The notes below the pieces were generated by a model, which saw only the letters and a list, made by a program, of their open reading frames with translations, ran no database searches and was not told the DNA's origin. This document shows, piece by piece, positions 14,261-22,527 of a stretch of 64,000 bases of DNA (position 1 is the first letter of the stretch; each line of letters starts with the position of its first letter). A program made the translations under genes and the position numbers. This stretch comes from Micromonospora pattaloongensis (GTDB lineage: Bacteria > Actinomycetota > Actinomycetes > Mycobacteriales > Micromonosporaceae), in the NCBI RefSeq assembly GCF_900107255.1, contig NZ_FNPH01000004.1, positions 62,001-126,000 on the forward strand. The letters are read 5' to 3'.

Positions 14261-16882
14261 CTACCCGCCGGGGTGCAGCGACGGCGATCCCGCGACGCCG
14301 CCCGCGAGCGCCGCATGCACCTTCGCGAGCAGCGCGGCCTCGGTGAACGGCTTCGCCAGCAGCGTGACGCCCTCGTCGAGCGCCTTGCCCGGTCCGAGCA
14401 CCTCCTGGCTGTAGCCGGACATGAACAGCACCCGCAGGTCGGGTCGGTGCAGGCGGAGCCGTTCCGCGAGCTCCCGGCCGGACATGTGTGGCATGACGAC
14501 GTCGGTGAGCAGCAGGTCCCACCGCGTGTTCGCGGCGGCCTCCAGCGCCTCGATCCCGTTGCCGGCCTCGACGACCTCGTAGCCGTTGCGGCGCAGCAGC
14601 CGTGTCGTGGCCTCGCGCAGCGCCGCCTCGTCCTCCACGACGAGGATCGTCTCGCCGCGTCCCCGTGCCACGGGGGCGGGCGCGTGCGTGGTCGGCGCGG
14701 GGCGCGCTCCGACGACCTCCGGCAGGTAGACCCGGAACGTCGTGCCCAGGCCGGGCTCCGAGTAGATCGTCACCGTGCCGCCGGCCTCGGCGACGATGCC
14801 GTACACGGTGGCGAGGCCCAGACCCGTTCCGGTGCCCTTCGGCTTGGTCGTGAAGAACGGCTCGAAGGCGCGCGCCACCACCTCCGGGGCCATCCCGGTC
14901 CCGGTGTCGCTCACCAGCAGCTGCACGTACCGCCCCGGCGTGAGCTGCGGGTGCAGCTGCGCGTACACCTCATCCACGTCCACCGACGCGGTCTCGATGG
15001 TCAACCGGCCGCCGTCGGGCATCGCGTCGCGCGCGTTCACCGCCAGGTTCACCAGCACCTGCTCCAGCTGACCCCGGTCGGCGCGGACGGCGGGCAACTC
15101 CGACGCCCCGCGGACCACGAGCTCGACGTGCTGGCCGATGCTGCGGGCCAGCAGCTCCTGCAGGTCGGCGACCACGGCGTTCAGGTCGAGGAGTTCGGGG
15201 CGGGTGGTGTCCTTCCGGCCGAAGATGAGCAACTGGCGGGTGAGCCGCGCGCCCCGCTCCGCGGCCCGCTGGATCGCCTGGACGTCCCGACCGGCCGCCG
15301 AGGCCGCATCGAGCTCGTCGGCCAGCAGTTCGGTGCAGGACAGGATGACGGCGAGCAGATTGTTGAAGTCGTGCGCCACCCCGCCGGCGAGCTGACCCAG
15401 GCTCTCCAACCGTTGCGACTGGTGCAGCCGCTGCTGCAGGCAGGCCCGCTCCGCGGCCGCCCGCTTCTCCTCGGTGATGTCCCGCCCCACCGCCGCCGCG
15501 CCGACCACCCGGCCGGCGCCGTCGTGGATGGGCGAGATCGTCACGGAAACCTCGATCACCGTCCCGTCCTTGCGGACCCGCTGCGTCTCCAGCCGCTCGA
15601 CGCGTTCGCCCCGCCTGATCCGCCGCAGCAGCTCTTCCAGCTCCGGGTGCAGGTGCGGCGGGACGATCACCGAGATGTGCCGGCCGCAGATCTCCTCGGC
15701 CCGGTAGCCGTACACCGCCATCGCACCGTCGTTCCAGTTGGTGATGATGCCGTCGAGGGTCTTGCCGATGATGGCGTCGACCGACGAATGCACGATCGCC
15801 GCGAGCCGGGACACCTCGGCGAGGTGACGTTCGGCGGCCGCGGTCATCCGGTTGAAATCCTCGGCCAGGTCCGCGAGCTCGGCGGGGCCGGTGACCGGCA
15901 CCGGCGTGTTGCCGGTCGCGCCGGCCGTGCGGACCGCGATGCTGAGCCGCCGGACGGGGCGCAGGATGCGGCGGTGGAAGACGGCGGCGGCGACGAGGAC
16001 GACGAGCAGGCCGGCCAGGGTGATCGTTGACTGCCGGGTGCTGAGCTCGCGGGCGGCGGCCAGTGCCCTGTTCTGGTCGGCGCCGGCGTGCACCTGCCAG
16101 TCGATTTCCGGCACGGTCGCCGCGCCGTACAGCCGGCGCACCCCGTCGGGGTCGCGCCGTTCGACCAGACCCGCGTCGGCGGCGAACGGGGTGTCGCGCA
16201 GCGACGCGCCGGTCCAGCGCCGGGAGTCGATCGACCGGGTCACCGCGGTGGCGCCGTCGGCCGAGGTGACGAGCATCGACAGCTGCCGGGGGCCGCCGTA
16301 CATCGTGGCGAGCGCCGGGCCCAGCGACTCGAGATCGAGGAAGCCGGCGACCATGCCGAGGCGGCCGACGGGGGCGCTGCCGATCATGACGTAGCGTCCC
16401 GTGCGGTCGTCGGTGACGGGACCGAGGACGCCGCGGGTGGACCGCGCCTCGGCCAGCCAGGGCGCGCCGCGGTAGCCGGGGACGCGGCGGTCCTTGAGTG
16501 AGCTGCAGGCGACCGTGCCGTCGGCGCGGATCACGTCGAGGTGGCCGCTCTTGAACGCGCCGACCCCGGAGAAGGACAGGGAGCAGGCGCCGGGGTCGAG
16601 GTCGGGCGCGAAGGCCTGCGCGATGGCGGGGTTGGCCACCGTCTCGTCGAGCGCCTTCTGCAGCGCGGCGAGGGCGTCGCCGATGTCGCGGGCGGCGAGG
16701 CGCGCCGCGAACGTCGCGTCCTCGACGGCCGCGCGCCGGGCGTACTGCTCCGCCTGGGCGCGCTGGTACGCGCTGCTGATCGCGCTCGCGACGATGAACA
16801 GGACCACGAGGGCGACGACGTACGTCCGCAGCGGCCAACGGCGCCGCTGTTCGGTGCCCCCGCTCACGGCCGGCTCAACCAA
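14261..16882 (-). CDS. Membrane hybrid sensor histidine kinase (dCache-like sensor, HAMP, PAS, HisKA, HATPase, REC)
   Basis: 873 residues. Membrane segments at about 20-36 and 287-303 enclose an extracytoplasmic sensor of about 250 residues. Then come HAMP (about 305-355), a PAS domain (360-475, ending RDITEEKRAAAE), HisKA with H504 in the GGVAHDFNNLLAV block, HATPase, and a receiver with phosphoacceptor D794 (LLLTDVVMPHMSG) and K844. The receiver at the end makes it a hybrid kinase of the AHDFNN class; the output partner is not adjacent. TTG at 16882 fits the first open codon, but GTG at 16867 is equally possible and neither has a good SD. A promoter with an inverted repeat lies just upstream. 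Confidence 0.9.
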   Translation of the reverse strand: MVEPAVSGGTEQRRRWPLRTYVVALVVLFIVASAISSAYQRAQAEQYARRAAVEDATFAARLAARDIGDALAALQKALDETVANPAIAQAFAPDLDPGACSLSFSGVGAFKSGHLDVIRADGTVACSSLKDRRVPGYRGAPWLAEARSTRGVLGPVTDDRTGRYVMIGSAPVGRLGMVAGFLDLESLGPALATMYGGPRQLSMLVTSADGATAVTRSIDSRRWTGASLRDTPFAADAGLVERRDPDGVRRLYGAATVPEIDWQVHAGADQNRALAAARELSTRQSTITLAGLLVVLVAAAVFHRRILRPVRRLSIAVRTAGATGNTPVPVTGPAELADLAEDFNRMTAAAERHLAEVSRLAAIVHSSVDAIIGKTLDGIITNWNDGAMAVYGYRAEEICGRHISVIVPPHLHPELEELLRRIRRGERVERLETQRVRKDGTVIEVSVTISPIHDGAGRVVGAAAVGRDITEEKRAAAERACLQQRLHQSQRLESLGQLAGGVAHDFNNLLAVILSCTELLADELDAASAAGRDVQAIQRAAERGARLTRQLLIFGRKDTTRPELLDLNAVVADLQELLARSIGQHVELVVRGASELPAVRADRGQLEQVLVNLAVNARDAMPDGGRLTIETASVDVDEVYAQLHPQLTPGRYVQLLVSDTGTGMAPEVVARAFEPFFTTKPKGTGTGLGLATVYGIVAEAGGTVTIYSEPGLGTTFRVYLPEVVGARPAPTTHAPAPVARGRGETILVVEDEAALREATTRLLRRNGYEVVEAGNGIEALEAAANTRWDLLLTDVVMPHMSGRELAERLRLHRPDLRVLFMSGYSQEVLGPGKALDEGVTLLAKPFTEAALLAKVHAALAGGVAGSPSLHPGG

Positions 16883-16904
16883 CCAAGTTGATCATCCACA
16901 GCGT

Positions 16905-16936
16905 ACAATTTGATCAGATTGACCAAATTGTGTCAA
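16905..16936 (-). promoter_or_regulatory. Promoter of the hybrid kinase gene with overlapping inverted repeat
   Basis: On the minus strand TTGACA (16931-16936) and TCAAAT (16908-16913) are spaced by 17 bases, a good housekeeping-type promoter ending about 20 bases before the start codon. ACAATTTG (16905-16912) and CAAATTGT (16924-16931) form an exact 8-bp inverted repeat that overlaps both boxes and could be an operator. The segment is strikingly AT-rich for this window. Confidence 0.55.
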
Positions 16937-17001
16937 ACAATCGATTGCGGACAAAGTGCTAAGTGTCGCGTCCGAACGTCCGTGTCGACGCCGACCGGGT
17001 G

Positions 17002-18186
17002 TCAGTCGGGGGGCTGCTCCGGCGCCCGCCGCGCCACCGCCGCGCGTACCAGCACGTTCGCGTCCTCCGGACCGACCCCGGTGGCCTGCAGCAGATCCAC
17101 CGCCGCCGCCCGGACCTGCGCGATGATCACGTGGCCGGAGAAACCCACCCCCGCCGCGTACGCCTCACCGACCTGGGCCGCCGCCTCCAGCAGCCGGTCC
17201 CGCGCCCTCGGCTCGTCCGTCCGCGACATCAGTTCGTCCCGCAGCCGTGCCACCGCGCCGGCGAGGGTCCCGAGCGCGGCCGGCAGGCACACCGGGACCG
17301 GTTCGCCGGCGTCGAGCGCGGTCACGCAGCGCCGGGCCAGCACCCGGCCGTTGCGCACCGACCGCATCAGGAACTCCGAGGCGTTGACGTACCGCCGCAG
17401 CATGCCGCGCTTGCGCCAGTGCACCGGCGCCAGCCGCGCGCTCTCCAGCCCGGCCTGCAGCGCCTCGCGCATCGTCGCGATCTCGTTCTCCGCGCCGCGC
17501 AGCCGCTCCAGCGCCGCGTTCGCCCGGTCGCGGTCGGCATCGGCCAGCGCCGCGCCGGCGTCGCTGTACGACGCGGCCAGCACGTCGAGAATCGGGTCCA
17601 CCGCCCGGCGCACGAGCGTCAGCGGCCGCACCGGCACGGCGATGATCACCGCGAGGCTGACCAGCCCGCCGATCAGCGCCTCCCAGAACCGGGCCGTGTA
17701 GATGCCGGCGGTCTCCGGCGGCGAGAGCGTCGCGATCAGCACCGCGGCGCTGGCCGCCTGGGTGACCAGCGCGGGCCCGCCGCCGAGGAAGATCGAGGCG
17801 ACGATCGCCAGCAGCGTCACGAGCCCGAGTTGCCACCACCCGGCGCCGATGCCGACGACGACGCCGTCCGCCACCGCGACGCCCAGCGCGACCCCCACGA
17901 CGAGCTCGACGGTGTTGCGCAGCCGCTGGCCGATCGAGCCGGCGAGGGTGCCGACCGCCGCGATCGGGGCGAAGACCGGCTCGGGGTGGCCGAGCAGGTC
18001 GTGGGCGATCAACCAGGAGATCGCCGCGGCGAGCGCGCTCTGCACCGCCAGCCCGATGTTCGCCCGCACCCGGTGCCGCCGCGCGCGCAGCGATCCCGGA
18101 AGCCGGTGCCACCAGGCGTGCAGCGACCCCGGAAGCCGGTGCCACCACGCGCGCAGCCGCCCCCGCGTGGACTGCCGGGCCCGCAT
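17002..18186 (-). CDS. FUSC family membrane protein (aromatic acid exporter-like)
   Basis: 394 residues. After a basic N-terminal tail, six hydrophobic segments lie between about 45 and 190 (for example ANIGLAVQSALAAAISWLIA, then VFAPIAAVGTLAGSIGQRL with the conserved family loop). The soluble C-terminal half contains ENEIATMREALQAGLESARLAP and ASEFLMRSVRNGRVL, typical of the helical cytoplasmic domain of the FUSC/ArAE group. Such proteins are thought to export aromatic acids or other amphiphiles; the substrate is unknown. The tail includes an 11-residue tandem repeat. ATG at 18186. It lies 46 bases downstream of the bkdR-like gene on the same strand and could be co-transcribed with it. Confidence 0.82.
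   Translation of the reverse strand: MRARQSTRGRLRAWWHRLPGSLHAWWHRLPGSLRARRHRVRANIGLAVQSALAAAISWLIAHDLLGHPEPVFAPIAAVGTLAGSIGQRLRNTVELVVGVALGVAVADGVVVGIGAGWWQLGLVTLLAIVASIFLGGGPALVTQAASAAVLIATLSPPETAGIYTARFWEALIGGLVSLAVIIAVPVRPLTLVRRAVDPILDVLAASYSDAGAALADADRDRANAALERLRGAENEIATMREALQAGLESARLAPVHWRKRGMLRRYVNASEFLMRSVRNGRVLARRCVTALDAGEPVPVCLPAALGTLAGAVARLRDELMSRTDEPRARDRLLEAAAQVGEAYAAGVGFSGHVIIAQVRAAAVDLLQATGVGPEDANVLVRAAVARRAPEQPPD
18088..18153 (-). repeat. Two 33-bp tandem coding repeats in the FUSC N-terminal tail
   Basis: 18088-18120 and 18121-18153 are about 90% identical; a shorter third echo sits at 18070-18087. They encode A-W/R-W/R-H-R-L-P-G-S-L-H/R, giving the tail a Trp/Arg-rich, membrane-surface character. 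Confidence 0.75.
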
Positions 18187-18232
18187 GCGCCGACGCTACC
18201 CGCGCGGCCACCCCCGCCACGGCGGAAAGGGG

Positions 18233-18739
18233 TCATGTCCAGGGGCTGCGCACCCCGTCGAACTCGTCGAAGACCAGCCATGTGCGGGTCGACAGCACGC
18301 CCGGGATGCTCTGCACCTGGTTGAGCACGACGTCGCGCAGGGTGGCGTTGTCGGGGGCGCGAACCAGGGCCAGCACGTCGTAGTCCCCGCCCAGCAGCGC
18401 CGCGTGTTCCAGGTAGCGCACCTGCGCCAGCCGCGCCGACACCTCCCGCCACGTGTTCTGCTCGATCGTCAGGCTGATGTACGCCGAGGTGCCCAGCCCG
18501 GCGGGCTCGGGCGCCACCTGGGCGCGGAACCCCGTGATCACACCCTCCCGGACCAGCCGCTCCACCCGGGCGTACGCGTTCGTGCGCGAGATGTGGATGC
18601 GCTCGGCCAACGTCCGGATCGACGCCCGGCCGTCCCGGACCAGCGCGTCGAGCAGCCGTCGGTCGACCTCGTCGAGGAGGCGGGCCGTTCGTCCCGGCAC
18701 GGCCGGGTACCCGGGCTCTGATTCGGTCTCCTGGCTCAC
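18233..18739 (-). CDS. bkdR: Lrp/AsnC family regulator, BkdR-like, divergent from the bkd operon
   Basis: 168 residues. An N-terminal winged HTH (LDEVDRRLLDALVRDGRASIRTLAERIHISRTNAYARVERLVREGVITGF) and a C-terminal RAM/ligand-binding domain (YLEHAALLGGDYDVLALVRAPDNATLRDVVLNQVQSIPGV) are complete. The divergent position next to genes for a 2-oxoacid dehydrogenase is the arrangement of Streptomyces bkdR, an Lrp-type regulator of branched-chain keto acid dehydrogenase, so the same role is inferred. GTG start at 18739 with AGGAG upstream. A TTGAGTCAA palindrome in the intergenic region is a candidate binding site. Confidence 0.85.
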   Translation of the reverse strand: MSQETESEPGYPAVPGRTARLLDEVDRRLLDALVRDGRASIRTLAERIHISRTNAYARVERLVREGVITGFRAQVAPEPAGLGTSAYISLTIEQNTWREVSARLAQVRYLEHAALLGGDYDVLALVRAPDNATLRDVVLNQVQSIPGVLSTRTWLVFDEFDGVRSPWT

Positions 18740-18784
18740 CGAGCACGCTCCTGCCGGTCAAACGTCCCGCGTTTCCCACGGTTG

Positions 18785-18793
18785 TTGAGTCAA
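18785..18793. promoter_or_regulatory. Candidate Lrp-type site in the bkdR-bkdA intergenic region
   Basis: TTGA-G-TCAA is an exact palindrome in the 106-base gap between the divergent regulator and E1-alpha genes, within the only AT-richer stretch. Lrp-family sites are degenerate, so this is a weak call. Confidence 0.3.
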
Positions 18794-18845
18794 TGATCCA
18801 CCAGGCCGGAGCATAGCCCCACACCCGTCCCAGGAGGTCCTCGCC

Positions 18846-20012
18846 GTGACGACCACACCCCCGGCGGTCCGCAGGGCATCCCCGCGCACCCGCCGCGCCG
18901 CCGCGCCGCCCGACCCGGCCCGCGCGCTGCTGCCCAGCCCGCAACCCGTCCGGCTGCTCGACGAGTCCGGCGCCCGGATCGCCGTCGCCGGCTATCCCGA
19001 GCCGCCCACCGACAGCCTGCGCGAGCTCTACCGCCGGATGGTGATCGGCCGCCGCTTCGACCTGCAGTCCACCGCCCTGACCAAGCAGGGGCGGCTCGCC
19101 GTCTACCCGTCCGCCCGCGGGCAGGAGGCCTGCCAGGTCGGCGCCGTCATGGCGGTACGCGACACCGACTGGGTGTTCCCGACCTACCGGGAGTCGATGG
19201 CGCTGGTGTCGCGCGGCCTCGACCCCGTCGAGGTGCTCACCCTGCTGCGCGGCGACTGGCACTGCGGGTACGACCCGGCCGCCCGCCGCACGGCCCCGCA
19301 GTGCACCCCGCTCGCGACCCAGACCGTGCATGCCGCCGGGCTGGCGTACGGCGAGGCGCAGCAGGGCCGCGACACCGTCGCGCTCGCCTTCATCGGCGAC
19401 GGCGCCACCAGCGAGGGCGACTTCCACGAGGGCGTCAACTTCGCCGCCGTCTTCCGGGCGCCCGTGGTCTTCTTCGTGCAGAACAACCGGTACGCGATCA
19501 GCGTGCCGCTGTCCCGGCAGACCGCCGCCCCGTCGCTGGCCTACAAGGGCGTGGGATACGGCGTCGCCAGCGAGCAGGTCGACGGCAACGACCCCGTCGC
19601 GGTGCTCGCGGTGCTGACCCGCGCCGTCGCGCACGCGCGCGCCGGCAACGGCCCGTTCCTGGTCGAGGCGCACACCTACCGGATGGAGCCGCACACCAAC
19701 GCCGACGACGCCAGCCGCTACCGCGACGGCGCCGAGGTCGAGGCGTGGGGCGGGCGCGACCCGATCGACCGCCTCGAGACCCACCTGCGGGGGCTCGGGG
19801 TCCTCGACGACGCCGCGGTCGCGGCGATCCGGGACGAGGCCGAGGCGTTCGCCGCCGACCTGCGGACCCGGATGAACGCGGAGCCGACCGTCGACCCGCT
19901 CAGCCTCTTCGACCACGTCTACGCCGCACCGACGCCGCAGCTCGTCGAGCAGCGCGAACAGGTGCGGGCCGAGCTGGCCGCCGCGGCCGAGAACAAGGAG
20001 GTGGCCGGCTGA
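18846..20012 (+). CDS. bkdA: 2-oxoacid dehydrogenase E1 component, alpha subunit
   Basis: 388 residues. The thiamine-diphosphate motif is FIGDGATSEGDFHEGVNFAAVFRAPVVFFVQNN (GDG to NN), and YRMEPHTNADDASRYR carries the phosphorylation-loop-like segment of E1-alpha. It decarboxylates a 2-oxo acid and, with the beta subunit, transfers the acyl group to the lipoyl arm of E2. Branched-chain substrates are inferred from the divergent BkdR-like regulator; a pyruvate dehydrogenase role is the alternative. GTG start at 18846 with SD AGGAGGT. Its TGA overlaps the ATG of the beta-subunit gene by one base, so translation is coupled. Confidence 0.9.
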   Translation: MTTTPPAVRRASPRTRRAAAPPDPARALLPSPQPVRLLDESGARIAVAGYPEPPTDSLRELYRRMVIGRRFDLQSTALTKQGRLAVYPSARGQEACQVGAVMAVRDTDWVFPTYRESMALVSRGLDPVEVLTLLRGDWHCGYDPAARRTAPQCTPLATQTVHAAGLAYGEAQQGRDTVALAFIGDGATSEGDFHEGVNFAAVFRAPVVFFVQNNRYAISVPLSRQTAAPSLAYKGVGYGVASEQVDGNDPVAVLAVLTRAVAHARAGNGPFLVEAHTYRMEPHTNADDASRYRDGAEVEAWGGRDPIDRLETHLRGLGVLDDAAVAAIRDEAEAFAADLRTRMNAEPTVDPLSLFDHVYAAPTPQLVEQREQVRAELAAAAENKEVAG

Positions 20013-21016
20013 TGGGCACGGTCACGATGGCGAAGGCGCTCAACGCGGCGCTGCGCGACGCGATGGCCGACGACGACCGGGTGGTCGTCTTCGGCGAGGA
20101 CGTCGGGCAGCTCGGCGGGGTTTTCCGGATCACCGACGGGCTGCTCGCCGCGTACGGCGAACGCCGCTGCTTCGACACCCCGCTCGCCGAGGCCGGCATC
20201 GTCGGCTTCGCCGTCGGGATGGCGATGTCCGGGCTGCGCCCGGTCGTCGAGATGCAGTTCGACGCGTTCGCCTACCCGGCGTTCGAGCAGATCGCCTCGC
20301 ACGTCGCGAAGCTGCGCAACCGCACCCGGGGCGCGTTGAGCGTCCCGATCGTGATCCGGGTTCCGTACGCCGGCGGGATCGGCGGCGTGGAGCACCACTG
20401 CGACTCCAGCGAGGGCTACTACGCGCACACGCCGGGGCTGAAGGTGGTCACGCCGGCGACCGTGCCGGACGCGTACTCGCTGCTGCGCGAGGCGATCGCG
20501 GACCCGGACCCGGTCGTGTTCATGGAGCCCAAGAAGCTCTACTTCGCCAGCGCCGACGCCACCCTGCCGGTGACCACCGAGCCGTTCGGCCGCGCCGTCG
20601 TGCGCCGGCCGGGGCGCGACGCGACGTTGGTCGCGTACGGGCCGTCCGTGCCGGTCGCGCTGGAGGCCGCCGAGGCGGCCCGCGGCGAGGGGTGGGATCT
20701 GGAGGTGGTGGACCTGCGCACCATCGTGCCGTTCGACGATGAGACGGTGACCGCCTCGGTGCGCCGGACCGGCCGGTGCGTGGTCATCCAGGAGGCGCAG
20801 GGCTTCGCGGGCGTCGGTGCGGAGATCGCCGCGCGGGTCCAGGAGCGCTGCTTCCACTCGCTGCACGCGCCCGTGCTGCGGGTGAGCGGTCTGGACATCC
20901 CGTACCCCGCGCCGAAGCTGGAGCACGTCCACCTGCCCGACGTCGACCGGGTGCTCGACGCGGTGGCGCGGCTGCAGTGGGACGACCAGCCGGACCCGCG
21001 GTGGTTGGCGGCATGA
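20012..21016 (+). CDS. bkdB: 2-oxoacid dehydrogenase E1 component, beta subunit
   Basis: 334 residues, transketolase-like pyrimidine domain followed by the C-terminal transketolase domain. Key stretches are VFGEDVGQLGGVFRITDGL, DTPLAEAGIVGFAVGMA, and VEMQFDAFAYPAFEQIASHVAKLR, then RVPYAGGIGGVEHHCDSSEGYYAHTPGL. It forms the alpha2-beta2 E1 heterotetramer with the preceding gene product and binds the pyrimidine part of thiamine diphosphate. Start ATG overlaps the previous stop by one base, and its own TGA overlaps the E2 start (ATGA), which supports a single bkdABC transcript. Confidence 0.92.
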   Translation: MGTVTMAKALNAALRDAMADDDRVVVFGEDVGQLGGVFRITDGLLAAYGERRCFDTPLAEAGIVGFAVGMAMSGLRPVVEMQFDAFAYPAFEQIASHVAKLRNRTRGALSVPIVIRVPYAGGIGGVEHHCDSSEGYYAHTPGLKVVTPATVPDAYSLLREAIADPDPVVFMEPKKLYFASADATLPVTTEPFGRAVVRRPGRDATLVAYGPSVPVALEAAEAARGEGWDLEVVDLRTIVPFDDETVTASVRRTGRCVVIQEAQGFAGVGAEIAARVQERCFHSLHAPVLRVSGLDIPYPAPKLEHVHLPDVDRVLDAVARLQWDDQPDPRWLAA

Positions 21017-22386
21017 CCGAACACGTCTTCCTCCTGCCCGACCTCGGGGAGGGGCTGACCGAGGCGGAGATCGTGGAGTGGCGGGTCGCCGTCGGCGACA
21101 CCGTCGAGGTGGACCAGACCGTGGTCGAGGTGGAGACCGCGAAGGCGGTCGTCGACGTGCCCTGTCCGTACGCCGGTCGGGTCGTCGCGCTGCACGGCGC
21201 GCCCGGCGAGGTGCGCCCGGTCGGCCAGCCGCTGGTCACCGTGGCGCCGCTGGACGGCGGGGTGCCCGAGCCCGCCGGGCACGCGGTCTACCGCGAACAG
21301 GAGCGGGCCGGCTCCGGCAACGTGCTGATCGGGTACGGGACCGGGCACGGCCACGGCGGCCGGCGGCGCCGCCGGGTCGCCGCCCCGCCGGTTGCCCCCG
21401 CCCCGCCGGTGGTGTCCGGTCCGCCGGCCGGGTCAGCTCCGGTCGCCGCGGACGCTCCACACGGCCGTGACACCGCGGTCGCGCCCGCCCGGGACGTGCA
21501 GCCCGCGCACCCGGCGACGACCACCCCTCGGGTGATCTCGCCCCTGGTGCGTCGGCTGGCGCGGGAGCAGGGAATCGACGTGGCGGCGCTGCGTGGCACC
21601 GGGCCGGGCGGCGTGGTGCGCCGCGCCGACGTGGAGGCCGCGCTGCGGACGCCGGCCGTGCCCGCACCGGGCTCGGCCCCGGCCGCCGGCGGCGACGAGG
21701 TCGTCATCCCGTTGCGAGGGGTGCGCCGTGCCATCGCGGACAAGCTCTCCCGCAGCCGCCGCGAGATCCCCGAGGTCACGATCTGGGTCGACGTGGACGC
21801 GACCAGACTGCTCGACACCCGTGCCGCGATCAACGCGGCCCGCCCGGACCGGCCGGTCAGCGTGCTGGCCCTGCTCGCCCGGATCTGCGTCAACGGGCTG
21901 CAGCGCTTTCCCGAGCTGAACTCGCGGGTGGACGCCGAACGCGGGGAGATCGTCCAGTCCCGTCGGATCCAGCTCGGCATCGCCGCGCAGACCGACCGGG
22001 GACTGGTGGTGCCGGTCATCTCCGACGCGCAGCGCCTCACGACGTGGGAGCTGGCGGCCGAGCTGGTCGAGACGACGGCCGCGGCGCGGGCGGGCACGCT
22101 CGCGCCCGCCCGGCTGACCGGGGGGACCTTCACACTCAACAACTACGGGGTGTTCGGTGTGGACGGCTCCACCCCGATCATCAATCACCCGGAGGCGGCG
22201 CTGCTGGGCATCGGGCGCATCGTCGACAAGCCCTGGGTCGTCGACGGCGCCCTGGCGGTCCGCAAGGTCGCGCAGATCAGCCTGACGTTCGACCACCGGG
22301 TCTGCGACGGCGGCGTGGCCGGCGGGTTCCTGCGGCACGTGGCCGACTGCATCGAACAGCCGGCGCTGTTAATCGCAAACGTCTGA
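21013..22386 (+). CDS. bkdC: Dihydrolipoamide acyltransferase E2 component
   Basis: 457 residues. An N-terminal lipoyl domain with the lipoylated K44 (VEVETAKAVVDVP), an Ala/Pro/Gly-rich linker with a short Arg-rich patch (about 115-125), a peripheral subunit-binding domain (ISPLVRRLAREQGIDVAALRGTGPGGVVRRADVEAAL at about 175-215), and the catalytic 2-oxoacid dehydrogenase acyltransferase domain with FDHRVCDGG (H428, D432). It receives the acyl group from E1 and passes it to CoA. No E3 gene follows, so the shared dihydrolipoamide dehydrogenase must be elsewhere. ATG at 21013 overlaps the E1-beta stop. Confidence 0.92.
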   Translation: MTEHVFLLPDLGEGLTEAEIVEWRVAVGDTVEVDQTVVEVETAKAVVDVPCPYAGRVVALHGAPGEVRPVGQPLVTVAPLDGGVPEPAGHAVYREQERAGSGNVLIGYGTGHGHGGRRRRRVAAPPVAPAPPVVSGPPAGSAPVAADAPHGRDTAVAPARDVQPAHPATTTPRVISPLVRRLAREQGIDVAALRGTGPGGVVRRADVEAALRTPAVPAPGSAPAAGGDEVVIPLRGVRRAIADKLSRSRREIPEVTIWVDVDATRLLDTRAAINAARPDRPVSVLALLARICVNGLQRFPELNSRVDAERGEIVQSRRIQLGIAAQTDRGLVVPVISDAQRLTTWELAAELVETTAAARAGTLAPARLTGGTFTLNNYGVFGVDGSTPIINHPEAALLGIGRIVDKPWVVDGALAVRKVAQISLTFDHRVCDGGVAGGFLRHVADCIEQPALLIANV

Positions 22387-22470
22387 CGACGGGGACCGCG
22401 GGAGCGGTCGTGACCTGCTGAAACCGTGAGGTCCGGCGGGTCCGGCCGCTCGCCGGGGCGCGAACGGGGA

Positions 22471-22515
22471 TTGCGGCGTGGCTGGCCCTCGCCTAGGTTA
22501 GGTAGCCCTAACCTA
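22471..22515 (+). promoter_or_regulatory. Iron box (IdeR/DmdR-type) over the acylase promoter
   Basis: TAGGTTAGG (22494-22502) and CCTAACCTA (22507-22515) are exact inverted arms around TAGC. This closely resembles the actinobacterial iron box TTAGGTTAGGCTAACCTAA bound by DtxR-family Fe(II) repressors. TTGCGG (22471-22476) and TAGGTT (22494-22499) with a 17-base spacer form a plausible promoter whose -10 box lies inside the left arm, so iron-loaded repressor would block RNA polymerase. Confidence 0.78.
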
Positions 22516-22527
22516 TGAGGGGGTCGC

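Noticed and set aside
12064-14346. 760-codon open frame on the + strand opposite the penicillin-binding protein
   Set aside because: The minus strand holds every catalytic motif of a class A PBP. The + frame is Arg/His-rich and has no recognisable motif.
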